From assembly GCA_049724395.1 (NCBI GenBank), contig JAUGWO010000042.1:310001-374000 (forward strand): a stretch of DNA of 64,000 nucleotides, written 5' to 3'. The notes below the pieces were generated by a model. That model did not search any database. It worked only from the letters and a program-made list of their open reading frames with translations, and was not told the DNA's origin. Numbering within the stretch: position 1 is the first letter of the stretch; the number at the start of each line of letters is the position of its first letter. A program made the position numbers and the translations under genes. The stretch comes from Spongospora subterranea f. sp. subterranea (lineage: Eukaryota > Endomyxa: Phytomyxea > Phytomyxea > Plasmodiophorida). Shown here piece after piece: positions 54,370 to 64,000 of this stretch.

Positions 54370-56515
54370 ATGGACCGATCACATCATGAAAACAAATTTG
54401 ATCGGCAAATAAGGTTCACACGATTCGCAAAACGGAGTTCATTCAATTGTTGACCGAGGCTGGCGATAGACTTTGGGGGTTTCATGGCCAAGCGACGCTA
54501 GAATCCGCTCATGTTCTAGTTTTGGGATCAGGTGGTTTGTTAATTTGAAATAATGTTTCTGCCAGATTTGATGTGTGAACAGGCCCAATTGCTTCCGAAT
54601 TTATCAAAAATTTGATTCTCGCCAATGTCGCAGGTAATTATCTTGCATTGATTTCCCCAAATATCACAAATTGAGATCATCAAACATCATAGAATTTACG
54701 ATCATGGATGATAGCACCGTTTCATTGTATGATGTTGGAAATAACTTTTTCATCTCGTCCTCATCTGTGGGGAAAGATCGAGGCGCTGTGGTTGCCAGTC
54801 TGTTAAGCGAATTAAATCTCGATTGCGCCGTTAAACATATCGACAGAAACCCGGCAGAGTTTATCAAGTCGTGTGGCGATGGACTATGTCACAGCAATGA
54901 AGACTATAAGAGTTTATGTCAGTACACAATCGGTATATTCTCGCTGCTTTTGTCTGTTAGCTGTTTACCAATTGCTATCATGACAGTAGTAGCAACGGGC
55001 ATCCATTTGGTGGACGCCTCTTTACTTTGCGACATCTTATTCCCTTTAAAAATCCCACTGTTGCACATCAGATCTTTCGGATTAATTGCATCGTTGCGCT
55101 TAGGTAAGATGATCCAGGGAGTATTTGTTAATTAGCACTGAAAACGCTTTAGCAATTTCGGAGCATGCTGTTATCGAAACCCACCCGGAGAACGAATCGG
55201 GTGATCTATTTCTTCACCCGTCTCAGTTAATCCATTTTCCGAAGTTAAGCCAGCTTCTCTTATCGTTCGATTTATTTGGATCCAACACGGATGAATTTGT
55301 CTTCACTCATGTTCCTTTCCCGGCCATTCTGCTTCAACTATCGAACAAATTTGCGTTGGAAAAAGCCTAACGTCGTGTGCACACCCGAAGAATTCAAAAG
55401 TTTTATATCTTCACATAATCGCCTGAACTCTAGTAATTTCGATGAAGCAATTCGGTTTACCCACTATCGGACTCGTGACCCGCGTCATCACATTAGGCAA
55501 GTGGCCTTCCAAAATTTCCAATTTATCGCAAATTCTTACAAACGTTCAGTGGCGATCTTAGAGATATACTTAGTGATTCAAAGGCTTCTTTAACATCATC
55601 CGAAGCGGATCCTTTCTGGATATTGGTCAAAGCGTTGAAGTTGTTTCTTTCAAATGAAGGTCACGGGTTTTTACCCGTCTCCGCTTCGTTGCCAGACATG
55701 ACCGCAGATACCGATTCATATCTTGCTCTGAAGCTGGCGTACTCGGAAAAGGCACTTGCTGATCGACAAAGTGTCGGAAAGTATGTCAAAGACATACTTT
55801 TAGCAATGAATTTAAGGTCCGATCATGTCCCGGATTTGATGATTGACGAGTTTGTCAAGAACTGTCGCTCCATCCACGTATCTCGAATGAGAGGAATTTC
55901 TTATGATGTTGGAACGTTTTGTGACGAAACTGCTAAAGCTGTCGTTTGCGAGGCACTCGCTGAAGAAGTCGACTCCTTAGACCAAGATCAAGATTCAGCA
56001 ATTTGCATAGATCAGGATAGCAATCGCCCACCGAATGACATTCACTGGTATCTCGCGATTAAATGCGCCGATATCTTTCATCAAAAGCATGGTTATTATC
56101 CAGGAGATCGGTCAGTATTTGCAACCATTCTGACCTAAGGGTTGCTAAGTGGTACATGCATCGCAGGGGTGACAGCATTATCAACTCAGATTTACAGGCT
56201 CTTACAGAAATTGCATCGACTGTTTTCAAATGCATCGGATTTGACCCAGATAATATTAATACGTCCTGCCTTGAAGAGATTGTGCGGTTCGGGTCATCGT
56301 CCATACACAACACAGCTTCATTGATTGCAGGTATTATCATTTTTCTGTACTGCTAACTCGAACAGAAGCTTATGAATATTTCAGGCATTGCCGCGCAGGA
56401 ATCTCTGAAGTTGATCACGAGACAGTATGTTGTATTCAATAACACAGTAGTCTGGAATGGGTGTCCATGCTACTCTTGCAAGATGGAGTTTGTAGATGTT
56501 GTATATATATATTAA
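54370..56515 (+). CDS. NAE1: NAE1 (APPBP1/ULA1), regulatory subunit of the NEDD8-activating enzyme
   Basis: Exon 1 reads MDRSHHENKFDRQIR and is spliced to LWGFHGQATLESAHVLVLGS, the E1-family YDRQLRLWG start. Next come PIASEFIKNLILANVA, then FTIMDDSTVSLYDVGNNFFI and SSVGKDRGAVVASLLSELN, LIASLRLGKMIQGVFV, ADPFWILVKALKLFLSNEGH with LPDMTADTDSY, IHWYLAIKCADIFHQKHGYY, and the C-terminal GIAAQESLKLITRQYVVFN, NNTVVWNG. All follow human NAE1 in order. With UBA3 it activates NEDD8 for cullin modification; this subunit lacks the catalytic Cys. About nine introns of roughly 45-60 nt are used. UBA3 is not in the window. Confidence 0.93.
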
Positions 56516-56724
56516 TCAATTGTCGAGACTTGGCTCTTTCGTTGGGCCCCACGAGCTTTGGATGAGCGGTGATCTAATAGTGCACTGAGATGTGAACGAA
56601 TCGCAATCAACGTCCCTGTTTCAAAGGAATCGTCGACCGGTTTTGATAGCCGATCCAGTAGCGTGCACGACTCTGATCTGCTGACACCGCGAAATTGCTT
56701 CGACGACTGTTTCTTGATATGTAT

Positions 56725-59700
56725 CTAAATTATGGCGAAAATGGTAAATATGGCGAAACGATGTTCTTGTTTTGAAGTGGATACAACCTGGCTTTTTGAG
56801 TTTCTCATTCGGAATTCAATCGATTTTTTCATCTCAACGTGTCTTGTTTTGGGATGAGATGTAAGTTCTCCTCCACGCTCAGTCGATATAATTGTCGTCA
56901 AGGAATCGATAGTTGTTGAGTCCGTCTCTTCCAATGCTAGTCAACGACAATTAAGCATGGGGTTGTTCAGGGTACCTCCAGAATTGGTGAAAGCCACTTC
57001 GTCATCATCCAGAACTTTCAGGCTAGATAGATTTTCGATCGAATTTGAGTTTTTTAGCGATGAATATACTTTGAAGAATGCGAATTCTCTCGCCAAAGTT
57101 CTTCTTGTCAGAACGTGCTGCAGTATTGTTGGTTGGTATAAATGTATAAATGCTGATCGTGGCAACAGTAATAACGTGCAATGATCGGATAAACATATGG
57201 CTGCAGTTGGCGATCGTCGCACCTGTTTTTACATGAAATCAACGACTTAGTTGAGTTGAGAGTTGTGATCCCACATCACACACATACTCCCAATATTGCC
57301 TCATCCCCAAAACAGTCGTTTGCTTTGACGACATCTACGACGAAAGACTTGGTGGTGTTGACGTCTAGCCTTTCCCACTTGATACTATCAACAGGCCATT
57401 TATTGTGGCGATAGATATGTATCTGTCGTGTTAGCGATATCGATCCTGTCGCAACAAAATAGATGAAATTCAACGAGGCACCCTAAATCATGAATCAAAA
57501 TTCGAGTTATTCTGCAAAAAAGGAAACTATAGTTACCTGGTCAATAATCATCTGTTTTTTAAGAAAACTCGCGCCTAATCATCTTTGATGTAAGCCGATC
57601 AAGGCGCGACTCTCCCCAAGTTGAGAACATGCTCATACTTGTGAGTAAAGATTTCGCTTGTCCATTAAGGTACTGCCGCTGTTCATCCACAAGCTCTCGA
57701 TAAACTGGTCAACAGAATTAGCCCGATATTGCCATGATAATTACATCAGATTACATCGGTACGGGCATGAAATAACCAATGAATCAGATACCGCACGAGC
57801 GGAATTGTTTCGCGCTTTTACCGAGGAAGCGTTTTCGTTGACGTTGATTGGAAAGAACGCGGTCCTGATCATATCCCAGCGACGAATACATGGTGACCGC
57901 CGTTTTAATCGTTTGACTTCCGCTATTGCTTCAGGCTGTAAAGGATAACCGAACGTTGTCCCAACCGATATCTGACCACGATGATCGATAATCAGGCCCA
58001 GTTAAGTTCAATCCAGCTATTACCTGTTCTGTATAGCCAGATGGTTTATCGTCCATATTGGATAGCTCCGTAATTCCTGATTTCATCACATAAAGCGCAT
58101 CGACCGGATCGTTTCTCGTGTAGAGCAGAACTCCCTTACGAACGGTCACCAGACTTGCCACCTTCAACAGACCAGATATTGCTTGATCATTTAGTTCGCC
58201 GAAGCATTTTACAGAACGGCACCATTGAAGCGCCTATGCAGTTTATCATGCCAATTCTTAGGTGATCGACATAAAACACAATCTGTTAGGAAATCACCAT
58301 CGATGTCTCATACGTTGATCGTTTTTCACAGGGTTTCATCAGCATGTCAATACACAGTTCTTCTGAGCTTATTTCATACACATTCTGGAAATCGTGCCGT
58401 TGCCAAAGCCACTGAGGGAATATAACCGGTTTCGGTAGTGATATGAGCGGCTTAGAGGGAGTTGAGGGAGCGGCACCATCACCAGATAGATGTCGTCTTT
58501 GCTGCACTATCTAATCGAACACCATTAGGCGATCGAGCTGATCTTCGCTAGCCAAAATGGGCAATGAGATATGGTTTACCTGCATTGGAGATAAGGGACG
58601 CCCTTTATGCTGAACACGAACCTGGTTTGGGTCAACTGCTAAGGAATCGCCTATCGCCTTGCCTTCTCTTCATCTTCTGGACGATAGGATTCTGTGAACA
58701 ATATTGACGGGAACGATTAGATGAACCTGTTAAACCCACATTCTGTAATGGGAGTGGGACAATTCGATGGCGTCGATATCGTTGAGGAGCACACTGTTGG
58801 CGCCCTCTCATGAACTCCAGAGCAGAGCTGATATTCTTGATCCCTAGTTTGCTAGGGTCTCTCCATCCTTCCGACGCCTGTTGAATCCCCAGAACCGCAT
58901 TGCACCGTCGCCTAACGACATCTTCAGATGCTGCCTGGTCTAATGTAAGCTGTTGATCATTGGACATTGGGGTGAACGCCACTCGCCCCTCACGTCATCC
59001 AGTGATTGGATGATCAGTGTGACCGGCCGTTCAAATGGACCATCTTGATTAGAACAAACATCGATACTAAAACAGTTTCCAACAAGATACGAACACATTG
59101 GTTATCGATATGATTCAACTATCACCTTTTGAACAATCGTCCATGAACTGCTCAACTACTGCTCTCAGCAGTTCTTTCATTTATTTGTGACCGCGAATGA
59201 AAGATAGATAGCCTCGAGCGTCGGTGGGGAGGATACAATATCAAGATAAACTAACATTCCAATCTCGGTTTCGTACCAATAGCTTTGAGGCTGGCTGGGT
59301 TGACGTCAATGTCTTTAAGCTGGCTCATTACGGCATCTCCTGACATTGTGAGGAACTCGGCAATGGAATCACGGGCCAGCAACATGACCATTTCGCTGCT
59401 TTTGAGCACCACTCGTTGGAACACCGAGTAGTTTGGAAGTGGGTCCCCTTTCCTGAAATCCTGACGAGGTTTCCAGTAAGAGGATTTCTGCGATCGGGAT
59501 GGGGTAAACAATTGAATCTAATCAACTTCTCAATCGAAGACCTAAGAATCTGATATCACTTCGTGATGTCCCTTCTAGCTGAAATTGCAGTAGTTAGCAG
59601 CTGACGATCGAGGTCTTCTCCCAATCTTAATGGGTATAATGCTTCTACCATCGACTTGACCTCTTCGTTAACTAGTTTGGTCATTTCCCAAGTTCAGTGA

Positions 59701-60224
59701 TTGTCTTGCGGGACGGCACAATCAAGGCACATCACGTACATGATATGTGTGTGGATTGAATTGAATGGGATGGAACATCGTCCGACCGTCGACGTTCGCG
59801 ACACAGAAATTTAAACAGGTCTTCGTCGTCCATTGTCGACATGTCAGACCGTGGCCGATCTAATTCTATGGTCAATGATGAGTCGTAACCTTTGTACAAC
59901 GACAGCTTTGGACGTTGAAGGATCTCTGAAATTGTGGAGCGCTTGTCGATAGCGCTATTACCGACTACCGTATTCCCTGGTTTCGTTTTCTGTTCAAAAT
60001 ATGTAGTAATTAGACGGCGAGATGAGTTCAACATTATGTCACAGCCATTACTAAAGGACATGGACTCAATCCTTTTCAAGAGCTGACGCTTGCACAAAAG
60101 GAACAGTTTTTCCTAGGCCATTCCGTTCCTCTTGATCTTTTCCTGAAAAATGTTCTGGGCTCATTTGGGCAAAACAGTCGATGATCTCTAGTATTGTAAA
60201 TAACAAATCTGGCATTCCTGACAT
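56725..60224 (-). CDS. Protein with two cyclic-nucleotide-binding domains, many exons
   Basis: The likely start is ATG 60224 (MSGMPDLLFTILEIIDCFAQ), just after an AAG acceptor, so an upstream exon (SVFLTLNPFGQKCLPIQ) is possible. Exons run through TISEILQRPKLSLYKGY, FQRVVLKSSEMVMLLARDS, VTLIIQSLDD joined to LTLDQAASEDVVRRRC, and then two CNB folds. CNB1 (about 58220-57970) has CFGELNDQAISGLLKVASL, RKGVLLYTRNDPVDALYVMK. CNB2 (about 57600-57090) has MIIDQGASLNFIYFVATGSI and KANDCFGDEAILG, close to the FGE-A/L phosphate-binding cassette, though the following Arg could not be placed. The last exon (SGALEETDSTTIDSLT...) is joined by a 39-nt intron. A +1 discontinuity near 57560 sits in a TTTT run. 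Ligand binding and a ciliary or kinase-regulatory role are inference. Confidence 0.65.
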
Positions 60225-60533
60225 CTTGGACGACAAAATAGGGGAGAACCAGTTGTGAAATCACCTGAATTGGAAGGCATTTTTGACCGAATGGATTCAA
60301 CGTCAAGAACACCGAGTGATCTTGACCTAAAAACTGAAAAATAAAAGCTCAATATTTTGCTGATCGACCAAAACTCTGGGTCAAGATCATCGTTATATCG
60401 GGTGACAGTGGTCCGTTCATCTCATTGAATGTCTTGAAATCTAATTTTTAGCCGGTTCCGGTTAAAATCATTATGAATACAAGAAAAACCTATTTGATAA
60501 CCCATAGAACGCAATCAATGGACATACTGACAA

Positions 60534-61938
60534 TCAACTACAATAGAGGCTACACTGTGTTGTTTGAGCACATGAAAACCACTGTTTACAAACGAGATTT
60601 CCATTTGCATCGGTCTTTAGCCTGTAGCACCATTTTCCTCCTATCGCCCTCTGGCCAATAGGCAGCTCTGCGATTTTCCACGTGTCGTTTTGCTCCAGCG
60701 ATTCCATCTCTTCGTTCATGGCGCGTTTCCAGTCGACGGAGCCGGCTCCAGTTATTGCAGCTTCATAAGTCGAGATGTTCGCTTCTTTGAGGGGCACCTT
60801 CCCCGAGAGAAAGCCCACTCCACCCGCTCACGACGAACCAGACACGTCTAACGACGAGTTGGATGACGACTACATGCAGGTACCCGCAGGAAACGCAGCC
60901 AAATTACCGACCGACAAGCGAGTTAGATTACTGGAAAATAGACGAGTACCGCCACAACGCGAGCAGGTCATGATCGCAACGACAAGCGAACCTATGAAGC
61001 TGCAATAACTGGAGCCGACTCCGTCGACAGGAAGCGCGCCATGAACGAAGAAATGGAATCGCTGAAGCAAAACGACACGTGGATAATCGCAGAGCTGCCC
61101 ATTGGCCAGAGGGCAATAGGAGGAAAATGGTGCTATAGACTCAAGACCGATGCAAATGAAAATCCGATTCGATACAAGGCGAGATTCGTAGCGCAAGGCT
61201 TCTCGCAACAACAGGGAATCGATTAGCGCGGAAAGGCATTCACCAATGGCCCACATGATGAATATAGGGACACTCTTGAGACATCGCTGCAATTAAGGAC
61301 ATGGAGGAGGTAGGTGGATTCAGTTTACCTCGACGGCGAATTGAGCGACGATTATTTTATTTTATCCTAATTTTACTAACCATTGTTTAAATACCAACTA
61401 AAAACCACAAATTATATAAAAAACTAAAAAACCCCAAAAAAACCCGATTTATGTCAAGCAGGAGCCCGGATACGATGTTTGTGGAACCGATGGCAGGCCC
61501 CTATTTTACAAGATGAAGAAGGCACTCAAGCAGAGCGGACGCACCTGGTGGAAACAGATCGACGGTTACTTGAAGGACCTAGGATTCACTAGCACGCCGA
61601 GCAATCCATGCATTTACTCGAACGGACCCGAACTTATGATTGGATTATACGTCGACGACATCACAGGTGTGGCCCTAGATATCCAGGCCTTATACAAGCT
61701 TCAGACCGACCTCGAACAAAAATATAAAATCAAGCCACTAGGAAGAGTTGAGTACATTCTAGGGATCAAGGTTGAAAGAAAGCGACAGGAACGAACAATG
61801 AAACTTACGCAGACAACATACGCAAAGAGGGTGCTCGTGCGCTTCGGAATGACGGATTGCAGCCCAGCACCGGCGCCGTACTCGCCAACGAAAACTGTGA
61901 ACACCGACGGCCAACAAGACGAACCCGCGAGGCGGTAA
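60534..61938. mobile_element. Ty1/copia retrotransposon fossil, broken, with an inverted fragment
   Basis: The plus strand at 61041-61226 and 61513-61938 encodes copia reverse transcriptase pieces: NDTWIIAELPIGQRAIGGKW, the catalytic-site stretch LYVDDITG, and LGRVEYILGIKVER. The minus strand at about 60790-60600 carries a second copy of the first piece (NDTWKIAELPIGQRAIGGKW), so part of the element is duplicated in inverted orientation. No LTRs, gag or integrase are recognised. It is incomplete and broken in several places. Confidence 0.85.
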
Positions 61939-61973
61939 ACTTGGAATGACCAATGGGTCGATGGGTCGATGAC

Positions 61974-62019
61974 AGTGGGGTGAGTGACCCCCTCCTAGTG
62001 GGGTGAGTGACCCCCTCCT
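61974..62019. repeat. 23-bp tandem repeat, two copies, each palindromic
   Basis: AGTGGGGTGAGTGACCCCC plus CTCCT occurs twice in succession (61974-61996, 61997-62019). Each unit contains the near-palindrome GGGGTGAGTGACCCC. It lies just downstream of the copia fossil. Confidence 0.85.
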
Positions 62020-62182
62020 AAGTGGTACTGTCGATATATCCGACTGACAAGTGCCAACGACTCCCTTTCCTCTATGACATATTCCCTAATCCTCTACCTA
62101 GGTAGTTCTCCCAATCCATTATCGGTCACAGGTTGATTCATTCTGCACATGGTGTTGAGGGGAGTCCCTGATCTGCCTGTTT

Positions 62183-63714
62183 ATGCCAACCGCTAGGATT
62201 GGGGATAATGTCCATCCGATATTAGGGCAGCTGCTTCAACAGCGAGGTTTTCGCCTCGCATGTGAAACACACGATCTTATCTGATGGTACTAATTCAGGA
62301 TGGGAAATTGCATCTGGTAAATGCCAGGATTGGCAGTTAAATTGGCAGCACAGCCGCTTTCCAATTTTACAATATGCCGATTGTCGCGGAGAGCAGCTCC
62401 TAAACCGCTTTCGAAATGCGCATGGAATAACAAGGAAGGTTGGAAGAGTTTTGAAGAAACCTGTCCATGAATAAAGTGTTAATCTGTTAGGATTGTTTAG
62501 CAAGGCATCTTCGACGTATGAAGAGCACATATGGGAATATCTATAGCTTCAGTCCCTGTACGTATATAATGCCCAGAGAGCGCCATCAATTGGTACTTCA
62601 GCTGACTGATCCTCGTGTAAGGGTTTGCTGCTCCAACCCTACGACGCCGCCATGTTTTGAATTGAAATTGCTTGCTGGCAGATATGGATCGTGAAACCCT
62701 GCGCCTCCAGCCAAGGCAGAGATATATATGTGTGTTGCAGTGCAGATCTGAAATCCCAAGACCTCTCTAGAGTGTCGTGTATAGTCCAGGAATATATCCC
62801 TCATCCAATGCTCGTATCTGGATATAAATTCGATCTTCGCCTTTACGTCCTGGTCAGGTCCTTTCAGCCATTGCGCCTGTATTTATATAGGCGTGGGCTC
62901 ACCAGATTCTCGTCAGAAAGGTGTTGCTGAGCTAGGTTCATTATCTTTATGTTGAAAAATATGGGTTAGATACAGCCTAGATATATCCTCCTTGGGGAAT
63001 GTTTATAGCCATTTGACCAACAGCTCCATAAACAAGCACAGTCCATCATTGGGTCAGGATAAGGATGGAATAGGCATTGGATGTAAATGGACTGCGGCGC
63101 GCCTCTATCTTCATCTAGCTCAGTCTGGGTTTGATGTTGACCGTCTAAAACGTAGGTCGGTCATCACCAATTCTAACGTCGGCTCTCTTAACTGAATCAT
63201 TTCTTATCAGGATTCGCCATTTGATTATTCTGACATTTGCCAGCATTTGCCAGGAAGTGGATCCGAATCCACACTGCTTTGAGCTATTTGGCGTTGACAT
63301 TCTTATTGATAATCGAGCAAAACCGTATGTGATCCTCATTCCTATTTCGATTATGAACTGACCGTTTTCTTATCAGCTGGCTAATCGAAGTCAACTCATC
63401 TCCCGCTTTGGCGGTATCTTGTGAGGAAGATCAACAAGTCAAAATAGTACGAGCATGTCTGTGTTCAGATAAGTCACATACTAATGTTTTATTTTTTTCA
63501 GCCGATGTTGAACGATTTGTTTGATTCGATTGGTTTTACACATCCCGTGTTGACTGGACAGCGATCAAACGAATTTGATCAAATTTTTCCTATACCGAAC
63601 TTGTCTACGGCTAATGGCTCGAAGAATAAAGCTAATATGTCATCGAAGTCGTGCGTTGATGCCGTAAGGAAAGACATTAAGAAAACTCGAAACATGAATA
63701 AGTTGGGCGAGTGA
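62183..63714 (+). CDS. Tubulin tyrosine ligase-like (TTLL) glutamylase/glycylase
   Basis: The first exon opens MPTARIGDNVHPILGQLLQQ, RGFRLACETHDLI. Then come WQLNWQHSRFPILQYADCRG and NAHGITRKVGRV, the WxxxW and LTRKD-like region of TTLLs. The ATP-grasp core is clear: WIVKPCASSQGRDIYV, CIVQEYIPHPMLVSGYKFDL then RLYVLVRSFQPLRLYLYRRG, GNVYSHLTNSSINKHSPSL, FELFGVDILIDNRAKP joined by an intron to WLIEVNSSPALAVSCEEDQQ. The end is basic (KDIKKTRNMNKLGE). TTLLs add Glu, Gly or Tyr to tubulin tails, chiefly in axonemes. Which amino acid this one adds cannot be told. Several introns of about 50 nt are present; exon edges between 62480 and 63000 are approximate. Confidence 0.88.
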
Positions 63715-64000
63715 AGTCCATCGAATTCATGAGTTCACCCGTATATATATATATATACAAAATAAACGGAACCGTTGAAAATCGTCAAGATTGCATCGGA
63801 GTGTACTCGGCGATTTGTAATATCAGGTTTAGATATTTACAGAATATCAGTCCCCTTATCTGCAAGTTTAAAGTTCGTGTTCGATGCTGTCGCACACATT
63901 CCATTCGACTGTGGAATTCAGAGGGCGAAGGCATTACCGAGTAGATGGCGAAGCGGACAGATGGAACTTTTTGATGCATCATGATTCCTCGTCAAACATT
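63715..64000. other. Window end, nothing recognised
   Basis: A short AT dinucleotide run (about 63743-63757) follows the TTLL stop codon. Short frames to the window edge have no family signal. Confidence 0.3.

Overview
The window is nuclear DNA from a gene-dense eukaryotic microbe. Genes lie on both strands, are cut by many short GT-AG introns (mostly 35-80 nt) and are separated by a few hundred bases. A tubulin tyrosine ligase-like protein, LETM1, NAE1, the UTPB protein WDR3 and eIF2-beta place it among free-living or zoosporic protists that have mitochondria and probably a cilium. A stramenopile-like lineage (for example oomycete relatives) is my guess from the MLO and oxysterol-binding sequences. 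This is inference; no rRNA or other phylogenetic marker is present.

Layout. 0-2.3 kb: one unrecognised ORF and a Ty3/gypsy fossil. 2.3-8.4 kb: two divergent membrane-protein genes, an LMBRD1-type transporter preceded by a cysteine-rich ectodomain, and an MLO protein carrying a C-terminal voltage-sensor domain. 8.5-19.8 kb: housekeeping genes (RNA polymerase I subunit RPA12, LETM1, TMEM147, phosphoenolpyruvate mutase, WDR3/UTP12, a small unknown). 20.7-22 kb: an SR-rich CCCH/zinc-knuckle protein. 23.3-37.5 kb: two head-to-tail paralogues of a giant receptor-channel in which Cache-type extracellular sensor modules are spliced in frame to a complete EF-hand-bearing two-pore channel. 37.5-39.6 kb: repeats, a copia fossil scrap and a transposon-type SANT-like ORF. 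39.6-56.5 kb: an oxysterol-binding protein, a coiled-coil protein, a Gln-rich zinc-finger protein, a GIGYF protein, eIF2-beta, two unrecognised coiled-coil genes and NAE1. 56.7-60.2 kb: a protein with two cyclic-nucleotide-binding domains. 60.5-61.9 kb: a copia fossil. 62.2-63.7 kb: a tubulin tyrosine ligase-like gene.

The standout theme is sensory/ion-channel innovation. Three different loci join a ligand- or voltage-sensing module to a multispanning membrane protein: CRD-LMBRD1, MLO-VSD, and Cache-TPC twice. For the first Cache-TPC gene all six exons join in phase into a 1930-residue product, and its paralogue has the same architecture. The two copies share a 365-bp tract that is almost identical, intron included, inside otherwise diverged sequence, which points to recent gene conversion. 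MLO proteins have been reported as Ca2+-permeable channels and TPCs are Na+/Ca2+ channels, so both fusions plausibly turn external chemistry or voltage into cation signals; that functional reading is inference.

Caveat for users: several conserved genes (LETM1, GIGYF, eIF2-beta, the cyclic-nucleotide protein, the second Cache-TPC copy) show a single +1 frame discontinuity next to a short homopolymer. These look like one-base over-calls in the assembly, though ultrashort introns or programmed frameshifting cannot be excluded from sequence alone. Exon joins given here are read by eye from GT/AG sites, reading phase and family conservation.
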